Positions 41,582 through 52,100 of a DNA stretch of 64,000 nucleotides are shown in pieces; position 1 is the stretch's first letter; the number at the start of each line of letters is the position of its first letter. The position numbers and the translations under genes were made by a program. Origin of the DNA: Parvularcula sp038749595 (lineage in GTDB: Bacteria; Pseudomonadota; Alphaproteobacteria; Caulobacterales; Parvularculaceae). Under the pieces are notes generated by a model. It did no database searches, had not been told where the DNA came from, and worked only from the letters and a program-made list of their open reading frames with translations. The stretch is taken from positions 1-64,000 of the forward strand of contig JBCDHW010000007.1 in the NCBI GenBank assembly GCA_038749595.1. The letters are read 5' to 3'.

Positions 41582-42049
41582 ATGGATGTTTTTGCAGATG
41601 CCGAATGCCTGCCCGACGCTCTCATCTATGCAGCTGATGCTGCGACTTCTACCGAGGAAAAGCATTTCGCACGTGTGCTGAATTTCCACGGCAACGTGCT
41701 CAACGGCGGCCTGAATCAGGCAATATTCAATACTCGCAAAATGCTTAAGCAGGTACCCAACTCTTTTCGCTGCGTCGGAATAGCCCCACTCGCGACCTTG
41801 ATAGAACTTGCAATATCAAAAACCCGCGTAGGAACACATTGGACGTGGGCGTTCTCTGCAGACCGGAACCAGTTCGATCCGGTATACATAGCCATGTGCT
41901 ATGACCTGCCGTACGCGTGCTTAGAACACCGAGATGATCCGATGTTTCAGCTGCATGACAGCGATGTCGATTGGGTTGAGCGGATCTTGCTTAAGTACGC
42001 TCGTGACCATCGAAGCGCCTTCCAATCCATCGTGAATGCGATCGAGTGA
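41582..42049 (+). CDS. DUF4375-like (DMP19) protein
   Basis: A 155-residue soluble protein with the motif NFHGNVLNGGLNQAIFN, close to the DUF4375/DMP19 signature (NGEVNNGGFxQ). Relatives are stand-alone or toxin-linked proteins of unclear function. The frame is open further upstream, but ATG at 41582 gives the natural family start (MDVFADAECLPDALI) and avoids the divergent MFS gene. Base composition is somewhat AT-richer than its neighbours. Confidence 0.65.
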   Translation: MDVFADAECLPDALIYAADAATSTEEKHFARVLNFHGNVLNGGLNQAIFNTRKMLKQVPNSFRCVGIAPLATLIELAISKTRVGTHWTWAFSADRNQFDPVYIAMCYDLPYACLEHRDDPMFQLHDSDVDWVERILLKYARDHRSAFQSIVNAIE

Positions 42050-42302
42050 CTGAACGACGGATCTTTCTTTTACGCAGCCACTAACACCTCCTTCTTGCTT
42101 GGACACCGTTCGCCCGACTCTGTCGCAGCACAAAGCTATAGAGGATGGAGCTGATCTATGCCTTGGCGCACCGAAGCTCTTGATCATTACCTCGGAAACG
42201 AGATTCAAGTGTCACGCGGAGGAACAGCAGAAACCGAGTCCGACCCGTTGACGCGGGGGCAGCACCGTCGTCAGACGACGCCGAGAAACGGGAGATGCGG
42301 TG
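42050..42302. other. Intergenic region upstream of the quinone oxidoreductase
   Basis: About 250 bases with no convincing gene. Short open frames on both strands lack motifs and ribosome-binding sites. It should contain the promoter of the 42303 gene. Confidence 0.35.
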
Positions 42303-43307
42303 ATGAAAGCTTTGATGTCTGTCGAGCCGGGAGGCCCTGAGACGCTGAAAGTGATGGAGGTGGACACACCGGAGCCTCCGAAGGGGAGCGTCCGGATCAA
42401 GGTCCATGCTGCGGGGTGCAACTTTCCGGATACGCTGATCATCAAGGACCTTTACCAGTTCAAACCGCCGCGGCCGTTTGCACCGGGCGGTGAAGTGGCC
42501 GGCGTGATCGATGCGGTGGGCGAAGGCGTCGACGCCGCGATGATCGGCCAACGGGTGGCGGCTTCGGCGGGCGCGTTTGGCGGGTACGCCACACACGTGA
42601 TCGTCGATGCGCCCACGGCGATGCCGATCCCCGATGCGCTCTCGTTCGAGGAAGCGGCTGCTTTCATCATGACCTACGGAACCAGTTATTACGCGCTGAA
42701 GGACCGTGCGAGATTGCAGTCCGGTGAAGCTCTGGTGGTACTGGGCGCCGCAGGGGGCGTTGGCTCGGCAGCGATCGAGCTCGGAAAGGCGATGGGCGCC
42801 AAGGTGGTTGCGGCGGTCAGCTCCGAAGCGAAGGCTGCGTTCTGCAAAGAGCTCGGCGCGGACGAGACGGTGGTCTATCCGCAGAACCTCGATCGGGATG
42901 CGCAGAAGGCCCTTTCGGGAGCAATTAAGGAGGCGTCCGGCGGCGGCGCGAACGTCCTCTACGATCCCGTCGGCGGCGCTTATTGCGAGCCCGCCCTGCG
43001 CGCGATGGCATGGGAAGGCCGGTACCTCGTCGTGGGCTTCCCGGCGGGCATTCCGAACCCGCCGTTGAACCTCACGCTCCTCAAGAGTTGCCAGATTATG
43101 GGCGTCTTTTGGGGCGCCGCGGTGATGCGGGACTTCAAAGCCCATATGGACAATATGAACGATATCGTCCGTATGATGAAGGAAGGATCGATCAAACCGC
43201 GGATCACGGCGCAGTTCCCGCTTGAAGAGGGAGCAAAGGCGCTCCAGCTCCTGGAAGGGCGTGAAGCGACTGGGAAAATCGTCCTGACCATGGGAGACAC
43301 CGCATGA
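42303..43307 (+). CDS. NADPH:quinone oxidoreductase, zinc-independent MDR family
   Basis: A medium-chain dehydrogenase/reductase of about 334 residues. It has CNFPDTLIIKDLYQFKPPRP and APGGEVAGVIDAVGEGVD in the catalytic domain, and the Rossmann motif VVLGAAGGVGSAAIELGKAM. It lacks the zinc-ligand cysteines of alcohol dehydrogenases, so quinone or enoyl reductase activity is likely. The stop overlaps the next gene's ATG as ATGA. Confidence 0.9.
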   Translation: MKALMSVEPGGPETLKVMEVDTPEPPKGSVRIKVHAAGCNFPDTLIIKDLYQFKPPRPFAPGGEVAGVIDAVGEGVDAAMIGQRVAASAGAFGGYATHVIVDAPTAMPIPDALSFEEAAAFIMTYGTSYYALKDRARLQSGEALVVLGAAGGVGSAAIELGKAMGAKVVAAVSSEAKAAFCKELGADETVVYPQNLDRDAQKALSGAIKEASGGGANVLYDPVGGAYCEPALRAMAWEGRYLVVGFPAGIPNPPLNLTLLKSCQIMGVFWGAAVMRDFKAHMDNMNDIVRMMKEGSIKPRITAQFPLEEGAKALQLLEGREATGKIVLTMGDTA

Positions 43308-43705
43308 TCCTTGCCGCCGCCGCCCTCGCCGCGTCCGCCGTTGCGGCGCACCACGACACCACCGGCGAAGAGCTCTACGAAATCCGCTACGAGACCAGGG
43401 AAACCCTCGGCGCTGACAAACGGCACGTGAAGATGACCTTCACATCCGGCCTGACCGATGAGGTCGTGGAGATGGGCCATGACGACGACGTCTATTTCCG
43501 CATGTCGCTAACGGGCGAAGGCGACGAGCGGACCGCTTCGTTTTTCATCTGCGCGAAAGGCTCTGACCCCTGCGAAGTCATAGGTCAGCCAAACATCGCG
43601 TTCGAAAAAGGCAAGCGCGCCAAGCTCCGGGTCAAAGGGAGCATCGGCGGTGACGGCGAGTTCGACCTGATTAAGATCAGCATTAGGCCGACGCACCGTC
43701 ACTGA
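43304..43705 (+). CDS. Exported hypothetical protein
   Basis: A 133-residue protein with a short Ala-rich signal peptide (MILAAAALAASAVAA) and a beta-rich mature part (ETLGADKRHVKMTFTSGLTD, RTASFFICAKGSDPCEV) with two nearby cysteines. No family recognised. Translationally coupled to the quinone oxidoreductase. Confidence 0.65.
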   Translation: MILAAAALAASAVAAHHDTTGEELYEIRYETRETLGADKRHVKMTFTSGLTDEVVEMGHDDDVYFRMSLTGEGDERTASFFICAKGSDPCEVIGQPNIAFEKGKRAKLRVKGSIGGDGEFDLIKISIRPTHRH

Positions 43706-43814
43706 TCAGGCGGCGGGGCTGCGTCATCAGCACGGCGCGCCGTTGATCGGCATGACCTGCGTCTTGCGCGCCATCCAGCGCCGATACCCGCCCGTGGGCG
43801 GTTTGAGATCGGTA

Positions 43815-44234
43815 AAGGGAGCCCGTGCGCGCGTCGCCGCTGCGAATGGGTTTCTTTCCTCTCGTCCTATCGCTTCGCTGCTTGAGGACAGGCTTGTCCT
43901 ATCGCATCGCTTCGTGAGGACGGAGAGGCATGCTGCGGCGTGAGCCCGTCCCACCGGGTCCACGCGCACGGGCGATGCGGCACCACACTCTCGAAGCGGC
44001 CTAACTTTAAGCTCACGCACCGGGCGCCATCTTGGGGCAGAGTTCCTTCTGCCCACGGATGCACACATCACCAGCAGGCGCTCCTTAGACGGTCCGGCAC
44101 GCCCTTCGCCCTGCTTGGCGGGGTGAGGATAGCACCGCTGGACTGGGCGGGGATGAGTTCTGAGGCAGTGTCGGTCCAGCTTCCATCGCCCTCACTCGAA
44201 ATCTTTAGATTTCGATCTCTCCCGAGGGAGAGAT
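43815..44234. repeat. Structured intergenic element, copy B
   Basis: Second copy of the element at 13047-13355, same order and strand, also between convergent genes. GTGCGCG near the start can pair with CGCGCAC at about 43966, the same helix as in copy A but with different bases. GGGCAGA/TCTGCCC forms a hairpin at about 44036-44055. CGAAATC/GATTTCG and ATCTCTCCC/GGGAGAGAT hairpins end it (44198-44234). Copy B carries an insertion of two tandem units of about 30 bases (GTCCTATCGC...GAGGAC) at about 43858-43922. Any open frame across it looks incidental. Confidence 0.6.
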
Positions 44235-44310
44235 GGGGGCTAAGCGCCACTCAAACGCGCTCAAATAGGCCGGAAGGCCGATAGCGCACCAAAAGTGCCC
44301 GATAGCGCCA

Positions 44311-44769
44311 CTAAGAAGTCAGCTGCATGGTGACCCATTCGGCGATGAGGGCGGGTTTGTCTCCGCCTTCGATCTCGACCTCAACGCTGTAGGTAAGGAC
44401 GAAGGAGCCGGGCTTGGGCTGTTTGGCATCGGTGAGCTTGAAGTGCGCCCGCACGCGCTTTCCGGCACGGACGGGATTGATGAACCGGACTTTGTTAAAT
44501 CCGTAGTTCACCCCGGCTTTGATGCCGTCGATGATGAAGACGGAGTCCGCCGCTAGCTTGGACAGCAGGGACAGGGTCAGGAAACCATGGGCGATGGTGC
44601 CGCCGAAGGGCGTTTTCGCGGCGGCTTCCTCGTCGATGTGAATGAATTGGTGATCCTCGGTCACGTCCGCGAATTGGTTAATGCGTTCTTGGCTGACGGT
44701 TAACCATTCTGAGGCGGGCAAAGTGTTGCCAATTTGCGACATTAGCTTGTCTTGTGTGATGATATTCAA
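44311..44769 (-). CDS. MaoC-like hot-dog dehydratase
   Basis: A 152-residue single hot-dog-fold (R)-specific enoyl-CoA hydratase-like protein. The hydratase motif is clear: FADVTEDHQFIHIDEEAA followed by GTIAHGFLTLSLLSKL (catalytic Asp/His of the R-hydratase). Start ATG at 44769, or ATG at 44742 (MSQIGNTLPASEWL), which fits the family better. It likely acts in acyl-CoA metabolism; no partner gene is adjacent. Confidence 0.88.
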   Translation of the reverse strand: MNIITQDKLMSQIGNTLPASEWLTVSQERINQFADVTEDHQFIHIDEEAAAKTPFGGTIAHGFLTLSLLSKLAADSVFIIDGIKAGVNYGFNKVRFINPVRAGKRVRAHFKLTDAKQPKPGSFVLTYSVEVEIEGGDKPALIAEWVTMQLTS

Positions 44770-44945
44770 GGTGCGGCCTTCCCTGGGGATGCAATTTCAT
44801 TAATCGTTCGTGCCTGGACCTTTGGACTCCTGAGGGCCGCGGTGACTGGCGTCGACGTGTTGGGGCAACGAAGGTCTATGGTTAACCGCCTGTCAACGGC
44901 GGATCGCAACGAATAGTCCACAACGGACATCCAGGGAGGATCCGA

Positions 44946-47600
44946 GTGAACCGAGCAGTATTTCTAGCCACCACCGCGCTCGTTGGCGCATCGGCCATGG
45001 TACCGGCCGCTGCACAAGTCGACGAGATTGTTGTCACCTCAACCAAGCGCGAGCAAACGCTCCAAGAAGTGCCGATCGCCGTCTCCGTCGTCCAAGAAGA
45101 GACGATCGAAAACGCGCAGATCATCGACGCGCTGGACCTTCAGTCCATCATTCCCTCGCTGCGCGTGAGCCAGCTGGAGCGGACCTCCAACACCACCTTC
45201 AACATTCGCGGCTTTGGCTCGGGCGCCAACAACCCAGGCATCGAGCCCTCGGTCGCTGTCTTTATCGACGGCACGTTCCGTTCGCGGGCGGGTTCTGCGC
45301 TCGATGACCTTCTCGACCTTGAGCGGGTTGAGGTTCTGAAGGGGCCCCAGTCGACGCTGTTCGGTAAGAACGCCTCGGCCGGCGTGGTCTCGATTGTCAC
45401 CAAGAAGCCTGAATATGAGTGGGGTGGCCAGATTGAAGCCACCGCGGGCAACTTTAACCAGCGCATCGTGCGCGGTGTGCTGACGGGCCCGCTGAACGAC
45501 ATTTTCGCGTTCTCGCTGGCTGGCGCCTACAACACGCGCGACGGCTATTTTGACAACAGCGCAGGCGGCACGGACGACTATAACAACCGCGACCGCTATT
45601 CGCTGCGCGGCCAGCTGCTGGCCCAGCCAACGGATACGTTCGAAGTGCGCGTCATCGCGGACTATGCCGAGATCGAAGAGCGTTGCTGCGGCACCGACCG
45701 GGTCACTGACGGCCCAACCGGCGCAATTATCCGCGACGTGCTTGGCGGCCTAACACCGCCTGACGAAGGCTTCACCTACGAGATCGCCAACGACTTCGCC
45801 AACAACAACGAGATCACCAACACCGGTGTGTCGCTGCAGGCGGACTGGGACGTCAATCCTGACACGACGATCACCTATATCGGCGCACTGCGCCGCTACG
45901 ACGACTTCGTCGACTATGAGGGCGACTTCACCACCCTCGACCTGCTGGGCGAGAACGTCCGCGGCATTGACAGTGACACGATTACGCAAGAGCTCCGGGT
46001 GACCGGCGCGAGCGATCGCTTCAGCTACCTGCTCGGCGGCTACTTCTTCTACGAAGACACGGACATCGAAGACCGCCGCCTCTATGGCACGGACGCTCGG
46101 GCCTATGTTGACCTGCTCAGCGGCAACGGCGTGACGGGCGTTGAGATGGCGCTTGGGCTTCCGTCGGGCACGTTCTGGGCCGATGGTGGCGGGACGTCGT
46201 TCAACGTCACCCAAAAAGACACCCAATGGCAGCTGTTCGGCCAAGTCGACTTTGACGTCACGGATCGGCTGACCCTGACTGGCGGTCTGGCATGGTTCAA
46301 CGCGGACAAAGAAGTCGATTTCACCGACGTGACGCGGACCAACCCGTTCTCGGATCTGAACTTTGTTGAGCTGGGCTTTGGCTCGCTGTTCGGCGCGGTT
46401 GCTGGCCTTCCGCCGACCCCGGCGAATATCGGTGCCTTCGCTCAGGCGCAGCCGGCCATCTTTGCAGCCTTGCAACAGGCATCGATCACCAACAACGCGA
46501 CGGCCCTAGCCAATGGCGCCGTGAATGTTGGCGGCAACATCATTGATCCGACCACGATGCTTCCCGCGTCGAACCCGTTCCTGGACTTCTTCCCTGCTTT
46601 GCAACCGCTCGGGCCGCTGACGCCGTTCCCGAATTCTGTGGAAGACGGCAAGAGCTCGGACAGCGATGTTCCGTACACCCTGCGGGCTTCGTTCGATGCC
46701 ACGGACCGGACCAACATCTACCTCAGCTACGCGACGGGCTTTAAAGCCAGCTCATGGAACCTGACGCCGGATACCCGTCCGTTCGCGAGCGATATCAACG
46801 CTCTGGTGGCCGCGGGCGAGATCGCCGCCGATGGTGCAAACGGTGCCGGAAGTGTGGTCCCCACCGGTCTCGCGCTCGAGCTCGCTGGGATCCCGAACCA
46901 ATATTCAGGTACCCGTCTTGCCAACGCTGAAACCACCAAAACGTTGGAATTTGGCCTGAAAACGCGGTTTGAGTTCGGATCGCTTAACCTCGCCATCTTC
47001 AACCAGGTGGTCGAAGACCTGCAGTCGTCGATCTTCTCCGGCACGGGCTTTGTCGTGGCGAACGCCGGTGAGCAAGAGGTCACGGGCTTCGAATTCGACG
47101 CGCTGCTCGAGCCAGTCGAAGGCCTGACCTTTACCCTCGCCGGGATGTACCTCGACGCGGTCTTCAACGACTTCCCGAACGCAGCAGTGCTGCTGGGCAG
47201 TGAGGCCGACCTTGCCGATGGTGTTGAAGACGGCATCGGGGACCTGGACGGCGAGCGTCCGGCAGGTGTTCCCGAGTTCTCAGGGTCGTTTGGCGTTGAG
47301 TACCGGAATGACTTCGGCAGTTCTGGCCAGTGGTTCGTCCGCGCCGACTACCAGTACGAAAGCGACGTGCAGGTGGTGCAAAACGTACCCAACGATATCC
47401 TCTCGCGGGAAATCGGTATGCTGAACGCTTCGCTGGGTGTCCAACTCGACAACGGCCTCGAAGCCCTGCTGTGGGCGCGTAACCTGAACGAAGACGAGTT
47501 CTACACGTCAGGTTTCCCGACCACGCTGCAGGCGGGCTCGATCTCTGCCTACCCGAATATTCCGCGGACCTATGGTCTGACGGTGCGCAAGCGGTTCTAG
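44946..47600 (+). CDS. TonB-dependent outer-membrane receptor
   Basis: An 884-residue TonB-gated transporter. Signal peptide, TonB-box region (DEIVVTSTKREQTLQEVP), plug domain (NIRGFGSGANNPGIEPSVAV, VEVLKGPQSTLFGKNASAGV) and a 22-strand barrel ending in the aromatic TVRKRF. This plug type is common in the large receptor families of marine alphaproteobacteria; the ligand cannot be read (iron chelator, sugar or other). GTG start behind GGGAGGA. A strong terminator follows. Confidence 0.95.
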   Translation: MNRAVFLATTALVGASAMVPAAAQVDEIVVTSTKREQTLQEVPIAVSVVQEETIENAQIIDALDLQSIIPSLRVSQLERTSNTTFNIRGFGSGANNPGIEPSVAVFIDGTFRSRAGSALDDLLDLERVEVLKGPQSTLFGKNASAGVVSIVTKKPEYEWGGQIEATAGNFNQRIVRGVLTGPLNDIFAFSLAGAYNTRDGYFDNSAGGTDDYNNRDRYSLRGQLLAQPTDTFEVRVIADYAEIEERCCGTDRVTDGPTGAIIRDVLGGLTPPDEGFTYEIANDFANNNEITNTGVSLQADWDVNPDTTITYIGALRRYDDFVDYEGDFTTLDLLGENVRGIDSDTITQELRVTGASDRFSYLLGGYFFYEDTDIEDRRLYGTDARAYVDLLSGNGVTGVEMALGLPSGTFWADGGGTSFNVTQKDTQWQLFGQVDFDVTDRLTLTGGLAWFNADKEVDFTDVTRTNPFSDLNFVELGFGSLFGAVAGLPPTPANIGAFAQAQPAIFAALQQASITNNATALANGAVNVGGNIIDPTTMLPASNPFLDFFPALQPLGPLTPFPNSVEDGKSSDSDVPYTLRASFDATDRTNIYLSYATGFKASSWNLTPDTRPFASDINALVAAGEIAADGANGAGSVVPTGLALELAGIPNQYSGTRLANAETTKTLEFGLKTRFEFGSLNLAIFNQVVEDLQSSIFSGTGFVVANAGEQEVTGFEFDALLEPVEGLTFTLAGMYLDAVFNDFPNAAVLLGSEADLADGVEDGIGDLDGERPAGVPEFSGSFGVEYRNDFGSSGQWFVRADYQYESDVQVVQNVPNDILSREIGMLNASLGVQLDNGLEALLWARNLNEDEFYTSGFPTTLQAGSISAYPNIPRTYGLTVRKRF

Positions 47601-47626
47601 GGCCGCGCCAATCATTCGGCTTAATG

Positions 47627-47663
47627 AAGAGCCCCGCCGCGGGTTGCGGCGGGGCTCTTTTTT
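47627..47663 (+). terminator. Rho-independent terminator of the TonB receptor
   Basis: Stem AAGAGCCCCGCCGC with GCGGCGGGGCTCTT, loop of five, followed by TTTTTT. Confidence 0.93.
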
Positions 47664-47740
47664 GTCACGCGGGGATGGGGCTTCCCCTCCCGCCAGAAGC
47701 TTGCCAGGAATGGCCCGCGAGCACGTGATGGAGAAGCGCC

Positions 47741-49120
47741 GTGGACGTTGATTATCTGATTGTCGGGGCCGGAGCATCCGGCATCGCCTTTGCCGACCGG
47801 CTCCTCACCAATTCAGACGCGACGATGGCCATCGTCGACCGGCGCCCCCTGCCCGGCGGTCACTGGACCGAGAGCTATCCGTACGTCCGGCTGCACGCTC
47901 CCTCGGCGTTTTATGGGGTGGACAGTGCGCCGCTCGGCCATGACGGGCTGGACGCGGGCGGCCTCAACCAAGGTTATGGCCACTGCGCCCGGGGATCGGA
48001 GATCACGGCGCATTTTGAGGCGTGCTTGCACGAACGCCTCATCCCATCCGGTCGCGTAACCTATCTGCCGATGCATGATTATAGCGATGAAGGCGGTGTA
48101 CGGAAGATATTGACCGATGAGGCTGTGGAGATCAATGCAGCCACGTTGGTCGATGCGCGGTTTTTCACCAATGCTGTTCCGGCGACCCATCGACCGAAAT
48201 TTGATGTGGCGGAGGGTGTCACGGTGGTCACGCCAGGTTCGCTGCCTTCCGTCGCTGCTCAGTATAAAGACTTTGTCGTTGTCGGCGCCGGGAAGACCGG
48301 CATGGATGCGGTCACGTTCCTCCTCGCATCAGGTGCCGAGCCGCAGCAGATCCGGTGGGTCGTGCCGCGGGATCCGTGGATGTTCAACCGCGCCGGGACC
48401 CAGGCGCATCCCGCGTTTTTGAAGGAAACCCTTGGGATCGCTGCCGCGATGGCCGAAGCGATGGCCTACGGCGAGACGATTGCCGACTTTGAGGATCGTA
48501 TGGAAGCCGGGCGCGCGTGGCTGCGTCTTGATCCGGCGATCCGTCCCCAGATGTTTCATGCGGCCTGCACCAGCGAGAAGGAGTGCGCGGCGTTACGGTC
48601 AGTACGGATTGTCCGTGAGGGTTACGTCCAACGGGCGGAGGCTGATCAGCTTATCCTCGACGGTACCACACTGCCCACAGGGCCGGAAACGCTGATCGTC
48701 CACTGCACCGCATCGGCGCTGTCGAAAGAGACGCCTCCCCGCGTCTTTGAGCCGGGGCGGATCACCGTGCAGATGCTGCGCTACCCTGCGCCGTGTTTTA
48801 GCGCTGCGATGATTGCTGAAATCGAACGGGTTGTTCCGGATGCGGAGAAGAACAATTATGCGATGCCGACTGGCCTGACTGATGTGAGTGCGGACTATCT
48901 GCGCACCAGTATGGCGCAGCAGCTTAACCAGATGGCCTGGAACAACCATCCGGAACTCCGCGCCTTTTTGCGCGGGACGCGGCTCGACGCGATTGCGCAG
49001 CTGTTTAGGACCGCGGATCGCGATGATCCTGAGATTAAAGCGCTTTTCGGACGTCTGAAGACCGCCAGCATGGCGGCAGCGCAGAACATCCCTAGGCTGA
49101 TGGCTTTAGCTGCAGCCTGA
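47741..49120 (+). CDS. FAD-dependent NAD(P)-binding oxidoreductase
   Basis: A 459-residue flavoprotein. The N-terminal FAD site is DYLIVGAGASGIAFADRL, then RRPLPGGHWTESYPYVRLH (flavin-monooxygenase style) and a second dinucleotide site FVVVGAGKTGMDAVTFLL. The overall layout resembles flavin-containing monooxygenases, but no FMO fingerprint allows the substrate to be named. GTG start. The 3' end overlaps nrdJ by 15 bases, tail to tail. Confidence 0.85.
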   Translation: MDVDYLIVGAGASGIAFADRLLTNSDATMAIVDRRPLPGGHWTESYPYVRLHAPSAFYGVDSAPLGHDGLDAGGLNQGYGHCARGSEITAHFEACLHERLIPSGRVTYLPMHDYSDEGGVRKILTDEAVEINAATLVDARFFTNAVPATHRPKFDVAEGVTVVTPGSLPSVAAQYKDFVVVGAGKTGMDAVTFLLASGAEPQQIRWVVPRDPWMFNRAGTQAHPAFLKETLGIAAAMAEAMAYGETIADFEDRMEAGRAWLRLDPAIRPQMFHAACTSEKECAALRSVRIVREGYVQRAEADQLILDGTTLPTGPETLIVHCTASALSKETPPRVFEPGRITVQMLRYPAPCFSAAMIAEIERVVPDAEKNNYAMPTGLTDVSADYLRTSMAQQLNQMAWNNHPELRAFLRGTRLDAIAQLFRTADRDDPEIKALFGRLKTASMAAAQNIPRLMALAAA

Positions 49121-52100
49121 CGTGGCGCCGCAGCTCTCGCACCGGAGGCAGGTGCCGTTGCGGACCAACGTGAATTGTCCGCATTCCGAGCATGCGTCGC
49201 CTTCATAGCCTTTCAGACGCGCCTCGTCGATTGCAGGGTCGTCAACAGCAGCTAAAACTGGTCGGGGACGCTCCCCCGACTGGATCTCCGGCTCTGCACC
49301 GCCATCCTCTGAAATATCCTCAGTAGGCGTCTCGTTTGCGTCCTCTTCGTTATCGTCGTTGCTTTTCCGGAAGCGGTCGAAGTCGCCGCCGCGGAGGACG
49401 ACGAGATTATCCATCGCCCGCGAACGGGTCAGGCCTTTTGAGATGAACGCTTGCGCTTCTTTCGGAACGCCCTCTTTCTCGACCCCGTCACCAAGGCCAA
49501 AAGTGCTCTCGTTTTCAGGCACATGGCCGAGATCGGACCGACCGAGATACGAGATTGCCAGCTCACGGAAAATATAATCGAGGATCGATGTTGCGTTCTT
49601 GATGCGGTCGTTTCCGCCCACCGGGCCCGCCGGTTCAAACCGGGTGAAGAGGTAGGCATCGACAAACTCTTCGAGGGGCACACCATATTGTAGTCCCAAG
49701 GAGATGGCGATGGCGAAGTTATTCATCAGTGAACGGAACGCCGCCCCCTCTTTGTGCATATCGATGAAGATTTCGCCGATCTCGCCGTCATCGAATTCGC
49801 CGGTATGGAGGTAGACCTTGTGCCCGCCGACAGTGGCTTTTTGGATGTAGCCCTTACGCCGATCGGGGAGCTTGCGCCGGCCCGGGGTGCGCTCGACGAT
49901 CCTCTCGACGACACGCTCGGCGAAAACCCGGCTGCGCTCGCCTTGGGGCATGTCGGCGAGATCATCCGTGTCAAGATTATCGGCAGCCGTGAGGGCGCTT
50001 GTCAGCGGTTGGCTAAGCTTCGAGCCGTCCCGGTACAGAGCGACGGCCTTCAACCCCAGCGCGTGGGCGCTCTCATACGCGGTCAAGCAATCATAGACGG
50101 TGGCGCTTGCGGGCAGGTTGACGGTTTTGGAAATTGCACCGGACACGAACGGTTGCACGGCGGCCATCATGTCGATGTGGGCGGCGACCGACAGTGCGCG
50201 GCTGCCAACCCGGCCGCAGGGCGCTGCGCAATCGAAGACCTCAAGGTGTTCCTGCTTTAAATGCGGAGCGCCTTCCAGGGTCATCGTTCCGCAGCAATAG
50301 AGGTTGGCTCGGTGCACGTCCTCATCGGAAAAGCCGAGATCGCGCAACGTTCTGTACCCTGATTGCTCGAGCTGCTCGTCGCCGAACCCGAGGGTGCCGC
50401 GCATGAAGCTTTCGCCCAGGACCTCGCTGGTGAAGACGTAGGAAATGTCGAACGCTGACTTGAGCGCCTCCTCGATCGCGTCGATTTGGCGGTCGCCGAA
50501 GCCCTCCTGACGCAGGTGCTCGAATGAGATGACCGGTGCCCCGTCAAGCGTTGCGCGGCCCAGCGCGTAGGTGGTCATGTCGGCGACTTCGGCGTCTGTA
50601 TACCCGAGAGCACGCAATGCGCGGGGTACGGATTGGTTGATGATCTTGACCGTTTCGCCGCCAACCAGCTGTTTAAATTTGACCAGCGCGTAGTCAGGCT
50701 CGATCCCCGTCGTGTCGCAATCCATCAGTAGGCCGATGGTCCCGGTGGGCGCGACCGCCGACACTTGGGCGTTGCGCACGCCGTGCGCCTCCGCGGCGAC
50801 GACGGCATCGCGCATCGCGGCGCTGGCAGCGTCGGCAAGCCCCGAGAACGGAACCGCGCCAGTGTCGAGAACGGGCGGCACGATGCGCACCTTCTCAAAG
50901 GTGCCAGTGCCGAGCCCGGCCCGGTGGTTGCGCAGCACACGGAGGACATGCTCGCGGTTCGCGTCATAACGCGGGAACGGGCCAAGCCGTTCGGCAAGCT
51001 CCGCAGACGTCTTATACGCAACGCCTTGCATCAGCGCGGTGATGGCACCCGCGGCAGCGCGGCCTTCATCGCTGTCGTAAGCGATACCGCTGGACATTAG
51101 CAACCCGCCGAGGTTGGCAAAGCCGAGGCCGAGAGTCCGGAAAAGGTAGGACCGTTCGGCCACAGCCTTTGAGGGGTAGCTGGCCATGCCAACGGAGATT
51201 TCCAGCGCAATCGTCAGGATACGGCACGCTGCGGCAAAGCTGTCTGTGTCAAAGGTGCCGTCGTCGCCCAGAAACTTGAGCAAATTGACGGAAGCCAAAT
51301 TGCACGCCGTGTCGTCGAGGAACATATATTCCGAGCACGGATTGGACGCGACGATGGCGCCGTCCTCAGGGCAGGTATGCCAGTCATTGACGGTGTCGTG
51401 GAATTGGACGCCGGGATCTGCGGACGCCCACGCCGCCTCGCCGATCTGTTGCCAAAGCTCTTGGGCCGCGACGGTTTTCACCTCGGCGCCGTCGACCCGG
51501 CGGTGCAGTGCCCACGTGCCGCCGGTCTCGACAGCATTGAGGAAGGCGTCGGTGATCCGCACAGAGAGGTTAGCGTTCTGTCCACTGACGGTGCGATAGC
51601 CTTCGCTGTCCCAGTCGACGGTGAACCTTGGGGTCTTGAGCGGCGTACCGCCCTGGACCAACATGCGCAGCGCGCGATCGATCAGGCCGGGCGGAACGCC
51701 GTCGCGTTTCGCCGAGGCGACGGCGCGTTTGAGACGGTTGTTCGCTTTCACATCGAAGCGAGAGGATTCTGGAGCATCTTCGGTCGCCGCCGCGATCCGC
51801 TCAAGGTGACGCTCTATGATCAGCGAACCGGCCGCCAAGCAGGCGACCTTTTCTTCCTCGTGCTGCTTCCAGGTGACAAATTCCTCAATGTCCGGATGGT
51901 CCGCATCAAGAACAACCATCTTAGCGGCGCGGCGGGTGGTGCCGCCGGACTTGATCGCGCCGGCCGCGGCATCGGCGACCTTCAGGAAGCTGATGAGACC
52001 CGACGTGCTGCCGCCTGCAGAAAGCGGCTCACCAGCCGAGCGGAGAGCGGAGAAGTTGGAGCCTGAGCCCGAGCCGTATTTGAACAGCTTCGCTTCGCGG

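Noticed and set aside
42156..43145. Long reverse-strand frame opposite the quinone oxidoreductase
   Set aside because: Shadow of a clear MDR-family gene on the forward strand.
43727..44071. Reverse-strand frame of 114 codons through repeat copy B
   Set aside because: Copy A has stops and frame changes in the matching frame, so conservation is at the nucleic-acid level rather than as protein.
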